Part shown: in pieces, positions 43,946 through 53,202 of the stretch
How the letters are laid out: each line of letters opens with the position of its first letter
Numbering within the stretch: position 1 is the first letter of the stretch
Source of the DNA: Pseudidiomarina sp. CB1
Lineage (GTDB): Bacteria > Pseudomonadota > Gammaproteobacteria > Enterobacterales > Alteromonadaceae
Direction of reading: 5' to 3'
NCBI RefSeq assembly: GCF_024752025.1
Contig: NZ_JANTPU010000002.1
Location: 310,001-374,000 of the forward strand
Length of the DNA: 64,000 nt
Made by a program: the position numbers and the translations under genes
Notes under the pieces: model-generated
Database searches by the model: none
Told to the model about the DNA's origin: nothing
The model's input: the letters and a program-made list of their open reading frames with translations, nothing else

Positions 43946-44674
43946 TTAGTCAATGTGCCACGTCTCGTGGGCCTGCATAGGCAGGCCCGCGATAACGTTA
44001 CGCGCAGCAACGGGGTGATTGGTAAAAATACCATCGACCCCCATCGTGTGCAGATCTTTCATGTCTTCCGGCTCATCAACCGTAAACACAAAAACACGCA
44101 GTCCACGATGGTGGGCGTCGTGCACAAATTCAGGATTCACAAAATCGACATCAATATGAACTGACCAAGCGTTAAGTTGGCTAGCGAACGCTGCATAGTC
44201 GAGCGGACACGAGGTGGTCAATGCGCCAATGCGCTGTTCGGGGTGATCTTCTTTGAGTTGGCGTAACCAGTGATGATTAAAGCTCGATACGACGAGCTGG
44301 TCCGCATCAAAGTTACTGTGTTTAACCGCATGGCGTAGATGTCGGGTTAACCCGCGGGTGATATCAGCACCTTTGAGTTCAATGTTGACCATGCAGCGGC
44401 CAGCAACGAATTCAAGTGCTTCGGTGAGCGTTGGCACCGGCTGTTGCCCAAAGACTTTTAACTTGCGAACTTGCTCTAGAGTTAAGTCTTGTAGGCGGCC
44501 AGGGTGAGCGGTTAGCCGTGCAAGGTAGCGGTCGTGAAAGACAATCCATTCATCCTGTAACGGGTAAACGTCAAGCTCGATGCCATCGGCACCGGCATCA
44601 AGGGCACGCCCGAAGGCCGTCAGTGTATTCTCTGGGGCCTCAAAGCTCGCTCCTCGATGGGCAAGAACCAACAT
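43946..44674 (-). CDS. ugpQ: Glycerophosphodiester phosphodiesterase
   Basis: Cleaves glycerophosphodiesters to glycerol 3-phosphate and an alcohol. The 242-residue GDPD barrel begins AHRGASFEAPENTLTAF and has the metal/catalytic ELDVYPLQDEWIVFHD segment. No signal peptide, so it acts in the cytoplasm, which suits the UgpQ subtype. It starts 2 bases after the psd stop, so phospholipid synthesis and turnover genes are probably co-transcribed. Confidence 0.9.
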   Translation of the reverse strand: MLVLAHRGASFEAPENTLTAFGRALDAGADGIELDVYPLQDEWIVFHDRYLARLTAHPGRLQDLTLEQVRKLKVFGQQPVPTLTEALEFVAGRCMVNIELKGADITRGLTRHLRHAVKHSNFDADQLVVSSFNHHWLRQLKEDHPEQRIGALTTSCPLDYAAFASQLNAWSVHIDVDFVNPEFVHDAHHRGLRVFVFTVDEPEDMKDLHTMGVDGIFTNHPVAARNVIAGLPMQAHETWHID

Positions 44675-44676
44675 AG

Positions 44677-45543
44677 TTAGTCGTCACGCTCGCCGAGAAT
44701 GTCGCCCATCCGTGTGACACTTCCAGCGTCTAATGAATCGGCAAAATCAATAGCGTCTTCTGGAAAGGTGAGTACCACTGTTGAGCCTAATTTGAAGTGG
44801 CCCATTTCTTCACCTTTGGCGAGGCGAATAGCCTGATCACCACTCGCAGGATATTCCCAACTGTGGATGTGTTTGCCGGTTGGTGGCGTCACCGTGCCCG
44901 CCCAAACGGTGCCAATACTTGCAACGATGGTTGCGCCCACGAGAACCATGGCGAACTTACCAAACTCGCCGTCAAAAATAGCGACGACGCGCTCGTTACG
45001 CGCAAATAAGTTGGGAACATTGGCAGCAGTAAGAGGATTAACTGAAAACAGGTCACCCGGAACGTACACCATTTTACGCAACACACCATCACACGGCATG
45101 TGAATTCGGTGGTAGTCTTTCGGCGCTAGGTAAATGGTCGCAAACTTACCGTTCTTATACGGGTGGGCATCACGTGGGTCACCGCCTAAAAGTTCGGTAA
45201 GACTGTAATCGTGGCCTTTTGCTTGGAAAATACGGCCATCTTCGATGTCACCGAGTTGACTAACGGAACCATCAACGGGCTGCGCAAACTGATGCTCCGC
45301 CGCTTTTAGTGGACGTAACTCAGGCTTCAAATGACGGGTAAAAAAGTCATTGAAAGTTTTATAGGCACCCGGACTTTCATGTACCGCTTCGCTCATATCG
45401 ATCTTGTAGGTGCGAATAAACCAGCGAATAAAAAGCTGAGTGAACCAGCCTGCACGCGCGCTAGCAAACTTACCTACTAAGCGCGATAACGCGTGTTTTG
45501 GCGTCATGTATTGTGCTTTAATCTTTACTTCGTCCCAACTCAC
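44677..45543 (-). CDS. psd: Phosphatidylserine decarboxylase
   Basis: Makes phosphatidylethanolamine from phosphatidylserine at the inner membrane. The 288-residue proenzyme has the self-cleavage site LGST in HFKLGSTVV near its C-terminus, where Ser becomes the pyruvoyl group, plus the conserved [13 protein letters not shown] and VDGSVSQLG segments. Its start overlaps the rsgA stop by 4 bases, so the order rsgA-psd-ugpQ is an operon. Confidence 0.97.
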   Translation of the reverse strand: MSWDEVKIKAQYMTPKHALSRLVGKFASARAGWFTQLFIRWFIRTYKIDMSEAVHESPGAYKTFNDFFTRHLKPELRPLKAAEHQFAQPVDGSVSQLGDIEDGRIFQAKGHDYSLTELLGGDPRDAHPYKNGKFATIYLAPKDYHRIHMPCDGVLRKMVYVPGDLFSVNPLTAANVPNLFARNERVVAIFDGEFGKFAMVLVGATIVASIGTVWAGTVTPPTGKHIHSWEYPASGDQAIRLAKGEEMGHFKLGSTVVLTFPEDAIDFADSLDAGSVTRMGDILGERDD

Positions 45544-46607
45544 TTTTTACTACCTCGTGGTATTGCTCTTGACGGCTTAGTGCTTGCCATCGATTCGATA
45601 ATCTTGTGGAAATTGTACAACCGAAGTGGATGTAATTCACCTGTTTCCGCTGCTTCTTGCAAGGCACATCCTGGGTCTTGCGGTTGATGCTTGCAGTCGC
45701 GAAACTTACAGCGTCCTAGGAATGGCCTGAAGTCGATGAAGCACCACGCCACGCGACTTTCGTCAAGGTGCCATAAGGCGAATTCACGGATGCCTGGCGA
45801 GTCGATAAGAAATCCGCCCTGTGGTAACGCGTAACGCGTCGCAACAGTGGTGGTATGTTGACCCAGACCAGAGTTCGTTGATATCGCCCCGACATCAGCA
45901 TCAATCTCAGGCAGCAACGCGTTCACTAGAGAGGATTTACCCACACCTGATTGACCAACAACAATGGAAACATGATCTTGCAGCAACTTCTGGATCGTCT
46001 CCAGTCCCCCTTGAGTTTTGGCACTGGTCCGCACTACCTGATAGCCAATGGCCTCATACATGGCTAGCGCTTGCTCGATCTCCTCCTGTACAGCAACGGG
46101 CTGTTCACTCAGCAAGTCTGCTTTGTTAAGGACAATAACAGGCGTGATATCAATGTCTTCGCAAGCCACTAAGTAGCGATCGATAATCTGCGTCGAGAAT
46201 GCCGGGAGGACACTGGAAATGATAAAAATTTGGTCAATGTTAGCCGCAACAGGCTTCACTCCGTCATAGTAATCGGGCCGACTCAATAGTGACTTACGCT
46301 CTTGCACAGCTTCAATCACGCCTTGCTCACCACCTTCGGTTTGGCTGGTAAAACGGCGCCACACCACTTCATCACCACAAACGAGGCTCTCAATACTGCG
46401 ACGAATGTGGCAACGAAAATGCGTATGACTCGTCTCCGCGGCAACAATCGCATGCTGACCAAAGCGACTGACAATCACGCCAGACTCAGCCGCACCAAGA
46501 CTTGCATCGTCCACCTCTTGCGTGAGCTCAACCTGTTGCAAACGTTTTTGCTGGTTGGCGCGCATGCGGCGTAGTTGACCTTTATTTAATTTCCGGTGTT
46601 TACCCAC
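45540..46607 (-). CDS. rsgA: Ribosome small subunit-dependent GTPase A
   Basis: GTPase that helps mature the 30S subunit. The 355-residue product has an OB domain, then a circularly permuted G domain with the NKAD motif ahead of [15 protein letters not shown] (P-loop) and DSPG, and a C-terminal zinc knuckle in [15 protein letters not shown]. Basic N-terminus. It is divergent from orn, 147 bases apart, as in E. coli. Confidence 0.97.
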   Translation of the reverse strand: MGKHRKLNKGQLRRMRANQQKRLQQVELTQEVDDASLGAAESGVIVSRFGQHAIVAAETSHTHFRCHIRRSIESLVCGDEVVWRRFTSQTEGGEQGVIEAVQERKSLLSRPDYYDGVKPVAANIDQIFIISSVLPAFSTQIIDRYLVACEDIDITPVIVLNKADLLSEQPVAVQEEIEQALAMYEAIGYQVVRTSAKTQGGLETIQKLLQDHVSIVVGQSGVGKSSLVNALLPEIDADVGAISTNSGLGQHTTTVATRYALPQGGFLIDSPGIREFALWHLDESRVAWCFIDFRPFLGRCKFRDCKHQPQDPGCALQEAAETGELHPLRLYNFHKIIESMASTKPSRAIPRGSKK

Positions 46608-46754
46608 AAGGCTCCTGTCTTGACTGGGACGTGTACTTTGCCCTGATCATACAATATTCTCGGCGAGAACGCCTGAACTGTTGTGCAAATTCACTTTCTT
46701 TCGCACAATAGGTAGGTAGTGACGACACTTAGCATTTACCACAAAGGAAAGCTC

Positions 46755-47306
46755 ATGGCCGCTAGCGCAGACCGTTTGATTTGGATAGACCTTGAAATGA
46801 CCGGGCTGGTTCCCGAAGAAGACGTCATTATTGAGATCGCCACAATTGTCACCGATCAACACTTGCGAGTGTTAGCTGAGGGACCGGTGGTAGCAGTACA
46901 TCAATCAGCGGCGACACTAGCCAAAATGGATGACTGGAACACTCGCACGCATACGGCTTCAGGTTTGGTACAGCGGGTTCAGGACAGTGCCTTCGATAGC
47001 GCTGCCGCCGAACAAATTACACTCGATTTTTTACAGCAGTGGTGCACACCTGGCAGTTCACCGATGTGCGGCAACAGCATTTGCCAAGATCGCCGTTTCT
47101 TAGCCCGATACATGCCGAAGTTAGAAGCCTTTTTTCACTACCGTAACCTTGATGTGAGTACGGTGAAGCAACTGGCAAAATATTGGGCTCCCGAAGTTGC
47201 TGCGGGCGTGAAAAAACAAGGAAGCCATACGGCATTAGCTGATATTCGTGAGTCGATTGAGGAATTGGAGCACTATCGTGCGCACTTTTTCGACATTCAG
47301 TCGTAA
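46755..47306 (+). CDS. orn: Oligoribonuclease
   Basis: 3'-to-5' exoribonuclease that finishes degradation of RNA to nucleotides and clears pGpG. The 183-residue DEDDh protein shows [20 protein letters not shown] and the final [19 protein letters not shown] precedes the ATG at 46755; a more distant start 36 bases upstream has no such site. Divergent from rsgA. Confidence 0.97.
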   Translation: MAASADRLIWIDLEMTGLVPEEDVIIEIATIVTDQHLRVLAEGPVVAVHQSAATLAKMDDWNTRTHTASGLVQRVQDSAFDSAAAEQITLDFLQQWCTPGSSPMCGNSICQDRRFLARYMPKLEAFFHYRNLDVSTVKQLAKYWAPEVAAGVKKQGSHTALADIRESIEELEHYRAHFFDIQS

Positions 47307-47322
47307 TAAGCTGAAAAAGCGG

Positions 47323-47350
47323 TTGCAAAGCCTGCCGAATTCAGTAAAAT
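47323..47350 (+). promoter_or_regulatory. Promoter of the tRNA-Gly pair
   Basis: A -35 of TTGCAA (47323-47328), a 16-base spacer and a -10 of TAAAAT (47345-47350), followed by a GC-rich discriminator, as in growth-rate-controlled stable RNA promoters. The first tRNA starts about 50 bases downstream. Confidence 0.7.
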
Positions 47351-47400
47351 TCGCCTCCGTTATCGCAATTGAACATCGATTGCGGCTAACCTGAAGTGAT

Positions 47401-47476
47401 GCGGGAATAGCTCAGCTGGTAGAGCACAACCTTGCCAAGGTTGGGGTCGCGAGTTCGAATCTCGTTTCCCGCTCCA
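47401..47476 (+). tRNA. tRNA-Gly (GCC), copy 1
   Basis: A 76-base tRNA with an encoded CCA end. The acceptor arms GCGGGAA/TTCCCGC pair fully; the D arm, the anticodon loop TTGCCAA with anticodon GCC, and the T arm with TTCGAAT are all present. Very close to E. coli tRNA-Gly(GCC). Confidence 0.98.
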
Positions 47477-47503
47477 AACTTCACTTCAACCACCTTTCTT
47501 GAT

Positions 47504-47579
47504 GCGGGAATAGCTCAGCTGGTAGAGCACAACCTTGCCAAGGTTGGGGTCGCGAGTTCGAATCTCGTTTCCCGCTCCA
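47504..47579 (+). tRNA. tRNA-Gly (GCC), copy 2
   Basis: Identical over its full 76 bases to the first copy, 27 bases after it, anticodon GCC, with an encoded CCA end. A tandem duplication sharing the upstream promoter. The convergent dgcN gene ends only 5 bases beyond, and I see no separate terminator. Confidence 0.98.
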
Positions 47580-47584
47580 AATTT

Positions 47585-48592
47585 CTAATTTTCTTCAAGT
47601 TTATCGACAAGTGTTGCGACGCCATGACGGATCGGGTCGACGCACGGCAACCCTAGTTCTTGCTCAATCTGTCGGCAATAGTCTTGCGCTTCTGCTACCG
47701 TTACCGATGACGTATTCACCGCAATACCAATCACTTTCGCGTTAGGGTTCGTGACGTGCGCCATTTGCTCGTTTAAGGCGATGGTTTCGGCAAGCGATGG
47801 TAATGGGCGGTTATCGATTGCGCGCATGCTGCTGCGCCCCAAGGCGTGGCAAACCACTAATGCGTCCGCTTGGGCGCCATGCAACAAGCCTAAGCTGACC
47901 CCGGCAAACGCTGGATGAAAAAGCGAGCCCTGTCCTTCGATAATGTCCCAATGATTTGCGGCATTCGCTGGCGCAAGCTCTTCGACGGCACCGGCGATGA
48001 AGTCGGCAACAACACAGTCGACGGCGATACCTTCACCAGCGACGAGAATGCCACTTTGTCCGGTGGCCCTAAAAGTTACTGGAATACCTCGCCGTTGCAT
48101 TTCACGGGTAATACTTAAGCTGGTGTACATTTTGCCGACTGAGCAGTCAGTACCCACAGTAAGTACACGCTTCCCCGCACGGCGATAGCCTTTGCCGGTT
48201 TTTAAGCGTTTAGTTGGATGACGAATATCAAGCAGGCGTACGTTATTCTGCGCCGCTGCATTGACCAGCTCTTCATAAGCGTTCAAACGGTCATGCAAGC
48301 CACTGATAATGTCCAAACCTGCGGCAATGGCCTCATGAATCATTGGTAACCACTGTTCGTCTAAGTGTCCGCCACTATTGGCAAAGCCCAAGACTAAGCT
48401 ACGTGCGCCAGCGGCAATACCTTCAGCAATGGTCATCGCGGGCATACCTGTGGTAACCGTGCAGCCGTGCGAACGTACTTCGCCAACGCACTTTTCCGGA
48501 CTCCAGTCGGCAGCACTTTTAGCCATCTTGATGCTTAATGGATCAGTAGCGTGGCCGATGAAAAGTAAATAAGGGGTTTTGAGTTCTAGCAT
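47585..48592 (-). CDS. dgcN: DgcN-type N-acetyltransferase (DUF1611 family)
   Basis: A 335-residue DUF1611 protein. From recollection of the family, DgcN acetylates D-glutamate in a marine D-amino-acid catabolic route, working with the enolase-type enzyme DgcA. The product has a mononucleotide-binding-like segment VGTDCSVGKMYTSLSI and the segments IEGQGSLFHPAFAGVS and CHALGRSSMRAI. GGAG lies 7 bases before the ATG at 48592. dgcA is not next to it; the tRNA-Gly pair is. A LysR gene lies upstream on the same strand, 90 bases away, and may be its regulator. Confidence 0.8.
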   Translation of the reverse strand: MLELKTPYLLFIGHATDPLSIKMAKSAADWSPEKCVGEVRSHGCTVTTGMPAMTIAEGIAAGARSLVLGFANSGGHLDEQWLPMIHEAIAAGLDIISGLHDRLNAYEELVNAAAQNNVRLLDIRHPTKRLKTGKGYRRAGKRVLTVGTDCSVGKMYTSLSITREMQRRGIPVTFRATGQSGILVAGEGIAVDCVVADFIAGAVEELAPANAANHWDIIEGQGSLFHPAFAGVSLGLLHGAQADALVVCHALGRSSMRAIDNRPLPSLAETIALNEQMAHVTNPNAKVIGIAVNTSSVTVAEAQDYCRQIEQELGLPCVDPIRHGVATLVDKLEEN

Positions 48593-48682
48593 GCTGCGCT
48601 CCAATCAAGTCAGTTGCCAACTAGCTTAATGATTTAGGGAGCGATGACGAATGAAAGCTTCGAGATGAGGTATAACTTTTGG

Positions 48683-49585
48683 TTATGTCAATGTGTTAGG
48701 GGTGGTGTTGTCGATGCAAGTTCGTACTTCTTGAAGAAACTGCTGGGACAATTGACTTAACGGCCGACTCTTTAAATGCAGAGCACGGATAGGTACACGC
48801 AACTCAGGTTGGAGTTGGGTCACGCCAAGCGCAGGGTCTGGATTGCCAAGCGCCGTTAAGTTATCCAGTGGACAAACGCCTAGGCCTTTGGCAACCAAGC
48901 GCGCCGCAACGTAGTAGGTGTCTACTTGCAGTTGGCTTTGCGGTTGAATACCGAGGCCTTGCAGTTGCTGCCAAATTAACTGCCCAACGGGACCGCTGTC
49001 GCCGATACCAATCAGCGGATAGTCAGCCAACTCCGTAAGCTCAATGCGCTGAGGGCTTGCAGTTAAAAGTTGGCGGGGGTAGACCAGTACAATTGCCGTA
49101 TCGGCAATGTCTTGTGACGCAACCCCAGGAAAATTCGGTGAGGCGAACAGCAGAGCTAGTTCACATTGCCGTTCAACGAGCGCTTGCATGGCTTCGTCAT
49201 TGTGTATGGTCTGAATTCGAAAGGCCACCTTGGGATAACGTTGACTGAAGCGGGCGATAGCCTGCGGGATTACATCAAAACCTAGGGCGGGCGTAATGGC
49301 AATATCGAGCAAACCTTCGTCGTGCCGTTGTATATTATCAGCTAGTGTTTTTACGCTATGCAGCTGTCGATAGAGCTGTTCGACTTCAGGAAACAGCGCC
49401 TGAGCCTCGCTGGTGGGAATGAGCTTGTTTTTAGCTCTGGTAAACAGCGCAAAGCCCAGCTGTTGTTCGGCATGGGCGAGGCTTTTCGACACTGCAGGCT
49501 GCGAAATATGCAAGATTTGGGCTGCCTGGGTGACCGAGCCCGTGGTATAAATAGCATGAAATACTTCGATGTGACGTAAACGCAT
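48683..49585 (-). CDS. LysR family transcriptional regulator
   Basis: A 300-residue LysR protein: an N-terminal helix-turn-helix (RHIEVFHAIYTTGSVTQAAQ then LHISQPAVSKSLAHAE) and an effector-binding domain (about 90-290). It lies directly before dgcN on the same strand, so it may regulate D-glutamate catabolism. AAAGG upstream of the ATG at 49585. A phosphopantetheinyl transferase gene starts on the other strand only 16 bases from it. Confidence 0.9.
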   Translation of the reverse strand: MRLRHIEVFHAIYTTGSVTQAAQILHISQPAVSKSLAHAEQQLGFALFTRAKNKLIPTSEAQALFPEVEQLYRQLHSVKTLADNIQRHDEGLLDIAITPALGFDVIPQAIARFSQRYPKVAFRIQTIHNDEAMQALVERQCELALLFASPNFPGVASQDIADTAIVLVYPRQLLTASPQRIELTELADYPLIGIGDSGPVGQLIWQQLQGLGIQPQSQLQVDTYYVAARLVAKGLGVCPLDNLTALGNPDPALGVTQLQPELRVPIRALHLKSRPLSQLSQQFLQEVRTCIDNTTPNTLT

Positions 49586-49601
49586 CGGCAACCTTTGTGT
49601 T

Positions 49602-50342
49602 ATGACGGCAAAGAACCCAATAGAGCTTCATTCTTGCACTGCAGCGCAACTGCGACAAGTACTAATCCAACGAGGACGACCTTTGATCTACATTGCCCAT
49701 GGCTTTGCCCTAGAACAGCTTTTGGCACCATTGCAACCTTGGCTCTCCGCTAGCGAGCGCGAGCGGGCACAGGGCTATGCAAGCACGGCAAGGCAGTTGC
49801 AGTACCAGCTCGGCCGTAGCTTGCTGCGTTGGCTGGTCTGCAGCGTTACTGGCATGAATGCCAGCGCAGTAAAGATCGAACGACACAGTAGTGGAGCGCC
49901 GTTGTTAACCATCGCTGCGTCGGAAGTCGCTTGCTCGATTAGTCATAAAGCGGGCGCAGTGATGGTCGCATTTGGCGATGCAGATGCGTTGGGGATAGAT
50001 TTGGAAACCATGAAGCGACGTAAGCGTCACGCAGAGCTTATCGACGAGTTTAGTGATGGCTTTATGAACGGGGTGGAAGTGCGCGACTTAACTACTTTTT
50101 ACCAACGTTGGACGCTGGCAGAGTCGGTCACTAAAGCACGCCAAGGCAAGTTGCTCGCCACGCTTCGTGAACCATTTATGGCTTACGCCAGCAGAGCGAT
50201 TTTTCATACCGAGTTGGAGCACATGTTTTGTTGCTACGCAGCGCAGCGACAAACCACGACAACGACGGGTTTTCAGTGGTGGCAAGTCACCACCACTGAT
50301 CGGCAATTGTTAACTCAGCAGTTAGTCTTCGAAACGAACTAA
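49602..50342 (+). CDS. 4'-phosphopantetheinyl transferase superfamily protein
   Basis: Transfers phosphopantetheine from CoA to carrier proteins; in this position it probably activates the acyl carrier proteins of the aryl polyene cluster. The up to 246-residue product has SISH (112-115), the metal-binding G-I-D133-L-E135 and W170-T-L-A-E174-S-V-T-K178. The usual first Lys of WxxKE(A/S)xxK is Ala173 here. Start uncertain: ATG at 49602 has no ribosome binding site, while TTG at 49683 has GAGGA before it. It converges on the small secreted-protein gene with a 21-base overlap. Confidence 0.85.
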   Translation: MTAKNPIELHSCTAAQLRQVLIQRGRPLIYIAHGFALEQLLAPLQPWLSASERERAQGYASTARQLQYQLGRSLLRWLVCSVTGMNASAVKIERHSSGAPLLTIAASEVACSISHKAGAVMVAFGDADALGIDLETMKRRKRHAELIDEFSDGFMNGVEVRDLTTFYQRWTLAESVTKARQGKLLATLREPFMAYASRAIFHTELEHMFCCYAAQRQTTTTTGFQWWQVTTTDRQLLTQQLVFETN

Positions 50343-50756
50343 ATCAGCCTTAAGCGCCGCGCCGGCGATAAACGTACCAGCACCACACTGATACTCGGTG
50401 CTACTGGCGAACTCATTATGATCGTAGTTGGATTTGATGTTGGCCACTGCATCATAACCGCCCTTCTGCGCAGCATCTTGCAATACTTTCAACGCTGACA
50501 GCATCACCCAGCGACACGCTTCTTCGTCGCTTTTATTAAAGGCATTGGTTTTGCGGCTGGTGGTTACTTCTTTACTTGCTTTGATTGCTGGATGTGCCTG
50601 TCCAGCAAAGAACATCGGCACGTCTAACAACGACTGTTTAGCGTCTTCAGAGGCTAACAGTTCATCCAATGGCAAGGTAAGGATGTCTTCACGCGCTTGC
50701 GCCGGTGTTGCAAAAAGTAATGTGAGCATAAATGCTAAGGCAAGTTTGCACTTCAT
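50322..50756 (-). CDS. Small secreted protein at the end of the aryl polyene cluster
   Basis: A 144-residue product with a signal peptide (about 1-21, ending PAQA). The mature part has a helix of acidic and Leu-rich residues and a C-terminal strand region with GGYDAVANIKSNYD and two Cys (CRWV and YQCGAG) that may form a disulfide. The GxDAVxxI pattern recalls YbjQ-like folds. Homologues in aryl polyene clusters have sometimes been labelled excinuclease, which the sequence does not support. Function unknown; last gene of the minus-strand cluster. Confidence 0.65.
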   Translation of the reverse strand: MKCKLALAFMLTLLFATPAQAREDILTLPLDELLASEDAKQSLLDVPMFFAGQAHPAIKASKEVTTSRKTNAFNKSDEEACRWVMLSALKVLQDAAQKGGYDAVANIKSNYDHNEFASSTEYQCGAGTFIAGAALKADLVRFED

Positions 50757-50790
50757 AATATGTCCCTTTTAGTTATTTTTTGTTCCAGAA

Positions 50791-52023
50791 TTACTGATTC
50801 CAACGCTTAAAAATAAGCGATGTGTTGATACCACCGAAAGCAAAATTATTGCTCATAATGTAGTCAGTTTCTACTTTTTTAGGAGCATCCACAATATAGT
50901 CGAGTTCACCGCACTCAGCATCGATGTTAACGAGGTTAATCGTTGGTGCGAACCAACCTTCGCGCATCATTTCAATACTGGCCCATGCTTCGATAGCACC
51001 ACACGCTCCCAAGGTATGACCGAGGTAGCTTTTCAATGAGCTAATCGGCATACGTGCACCAAATACCGCGGAGGTTGCTTGTGACTCGGCGATATCGCCG
51101 CGATCGGTGGCGGTGCCGTGGGCATTGACATAGCCGATTGCCGCTGGTGCCAACTGCGCATCATTTAGGGCCTGGCGTATGGCAACTTCCATTGTTGCGG
51201 CGGTCGGTTGCGTGACATGAGCACCATCGGTGTTAGTACCAAAGCCTACCAGCTCAGCATAGATCTTCGCGCCACGCGCTTGGGCATGCTCAAGTTCTTC
51301 AAGAATAAAGGTTCCGGCACCTTCGCCAATGACTAGACCATCACGATCACGGTCGAACGGCCGTGGCGTGCGCTCGGGGGAATCATTGCAGGTACTGGTG
51401 GCATAGAGCGTATCGAAGACCACAGCTTCAGATGGGCAAAGCGCTTCGGCGCCACCGGCGACCATCATTTGTTGTTGTCCATACTTGATGGCTTCGTAGG
51501 CATAGCCAATGGCTTGCGAGGCAGATGTACAGGCCGAGCTGGTGGTATACATTCGACCTTTGAGTCCAAAAAATACGCCAACATTCACCGCGGTGGTGTG
51601 CCCCATGCTTTTGATATAAGTTGTGGCGTTAACACCTGACATATCTTTGTTCGCAAGCATATTGCCAAACACAATCATTTCATCGGTTGAGCCGGTTGAC
51701 GAGCCATAAGCCACGCCGCAACGACCATCCTGAATACTGGGATCATCCAGGAGGCCAGCATCTTCGAGCGCTAGCTCACTGGCGCGGGTTGCCATAATGC
51801 TGACCGTACTCATGGAGCGAACGTCTTTGCGCGAGTAATGTTTGGGTTTTGTGAACGGTGGTTGGATAGGGGCTGCGAGTCGTGTGTTCAAACCGTCAAA
51901 GGCATTCCATTCAGGCATGTGAACCACGGCGTTGGTGCCAGCCAATAAACGCTCACGAAATTGCTGCCACGAATCACCAAAAGCGGTGATGCTTCCCATC
52001 CCTGTAACTACAACCCGTTTCAT
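50791..52023 (-). CDS. Beta-ketoacyl-ACP synthase (ApeR-like)
   Basis: A 410-residue FabF-type ketosynthase for aryl polyene chain building. The catalytic triad is intact: Cys165 in SACTSAS, His302 in NAHGTATD and His336 in YLGHTLG. Its position at the end of the KS-KR order matches ApeR of described clusters; that name is by position only. The ketoreductase gene ends exactly where this gene starts (one-base overlap), which supports coupling. The small secreted-protein gene follows. Confidence 0.88.
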   Translation of the reverse strand: MKRVVVTGMGSITAFGDSWQQFRERLLAGTNAVVHMPEWNAFDGLNTRLAAPIQPPFTKPKHYSRKDVRSMSTVSIMATRASELALEDAGLLDDPSIQDGRCGVAYGSSTGSTDEMIVFGNMLANKDMSGVNATTYIKSMGHTTAVNVGVFFGLKGRMYTTSSACTSASQAIGYAYEAIKYGQQQMMVAGGAEALCPSEAVVFDTLYATSTCNDSPERTPRPFDRDRDGLVIGEGAGTFILEELEHAQARGAKIYAELVGFGTNTDGAHVTQPTAATMEVAIRQALNDAQLAPAAIGYVNAHGTATDRGDIAESQATSAVFGARMPISSLKSYLGHTLGACGAIEAWASIEMMREGWFAPTINLVNIDAECGELDYIVDAPKKVETDYIMSNNFAFGGINTSLIFKRWNQ

Positions 52024-52751
52024 TAAACTAACCCACCATTAACTGAAAAAACTTGACGCGTAATGTACGCAGCGGAATCTTCGAATAAATACCCGACCAA
52101 ACCGGCAACTTCTTCGGGCTTACCAGCGCGCTGCATCGGAATCATCGACAAAATATGATCCTGATGCTCTAACGTATCGGTCATGTCAGTGTCAATGAGT
52201 CCTGGCGCGACACAATTGACCGTAATCTTGCGTTTGGCAAGCTCGAGTGCAAGTGCTTTGGTGGCACCAATTAATCCTGCTTTTGAGGCACTATAGTTCA
52301 CTTGGCCGCGATTGCCAGCGATGCCTGAAACCGATGCAATGGTCACAATGCGACCACCTTGACGCAAGCGAATCATCGGCATGGTCAATGGTAAAAGTAC
52401 ATTGTAGAAACCATCTAAATTGGTATGAATGACACTATCCCAGTCGTCGTCAGTGAGTGCTGGGAAGGCGCCGTCACGGGTAATACCGGCGTTGCAAACT
52501 GCGCCATAGTAGGCGCCATGCTCAGCAATATCGGCCTCAATAGCAGTGCGGCTTGCGGCACGGTCAGCGACATCGAATTGCAATAAACTCGCGTGCTGAC
52601 CAAGCGCTTCTACTGCGCGGCAAACTTGCTCGGCGGAACGCTTATCACTGCGACAATGAATCGCAAGATCAAACCCTTGTTGCGCTAGTTTGAGCGCGAT
52701 GGCCTTGCCGATTCCTTTCCCGGAACCGGTGACGAGTACACGTTTACTCAT
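52023..52751 (-). CDS. 3-oxoacyl-ACP reductase (FabG-like, ApeQ-like)
   Basis: A 242-residue short-chain dehydrogenase that reduces the 3-ketoacyl-ACP in polyene building with NADPH. TGSGKGIG at the N-terminus, NAG in the fourth strand, catalytic Ser and the YSASK motif are all present. The ATG at 52751 has AGGA 6 bases before it and overlaps the ApeP-like gene's stop by 8 bases; longer in-frame starts lie inside that gene. Confidence 0.92.
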   Translation of the reverse strand: MSKRVLVTGSGKGIGKAIALKLAQQGFDLAIHCRSDKRSAEQVCRAVEALGQHASLLQFDVADRAASRTAIEADIAEHGAYYGAVCNAGITRDGAFPALTDDDWDSVIHTNLDGFYNVLLPLTMPMIRLRQGGRIVTIASVSGIAGNRGQVNYSASKAGLIGATKALALELAKRKITVNCVAPGLIDTDMTDTLEHQDHILSMIPMQRAGKPEEVAGLVGYLFEDSAAYITRQVFSVNGGLV

Positions 52752-53202
52752 AGGTATCCTCAATAAATGCAGCCTCATCGGGCGGCTGAAATACATTAAT
52801 CTTGGCGTTGGCAACAACCGTTTCCTGGTGTTTAATTTCACACTGAAAAACGCTCAATCCAGAGCTTTCGGCGTGAATCTCGGCAACGTGAATACTATAG
52901 GTTTCGCCTAATGCAAAACGGTCAATTGCGCATTGATACTTTCGTGATCCTAACAAAAAGCCGATCTTGATGTCTTCGCCAGCACCACGGTTACGGTAGC
53001 CCGCCGCAGCAGCAATACTCTGTGCCATGAGCTCAACTCCCACATGTGCAGGAAGTCCTCCCAGCTCATCACGGTAGAATAGATTGTCAGTGGTGATGGT
53101 GACTTCGCAATGCGCCGTGGTCTCGACGTTATCGCCGTCAATGAAGCGGTCAATCAGACGCATGGGTGGTTGATGTTTAATGAGATCAGTCAATGTCGTC
53201 AT
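52744..53202 (-). CDS. apeP: ApeP-type hotdog-fold dehydratase
   Basis: A 152-residue protein with the hotdog fold, including IKHQPPMRLIDRF and LPAHVGVELMAQSIAAAAG. It should remove water from the 3-hydroxyacyl-ACP, giving the conjugated double bonds. GGAGG lies 8 bases before the ATG at 53202; an ATG 21 bases upstream would precede it. Its start overlaps the end of the upstream ketosynthase gene by 17 bases. Confidence 0.85.
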   Translation of the reverse strand: MTTLTDLIKHQPPMRLIDRFIDGDNVETTAHCEVTITTDNLFYRDELGGLPAHVGVELMAQSIAAAAGYRNRGAGEDIKIGFLLGSRKYQCAIDRFALGETYSIHVAEIHAESSGLSVFQCEIKHQETVVANAKINVFQPPDEAAFIEDTYE

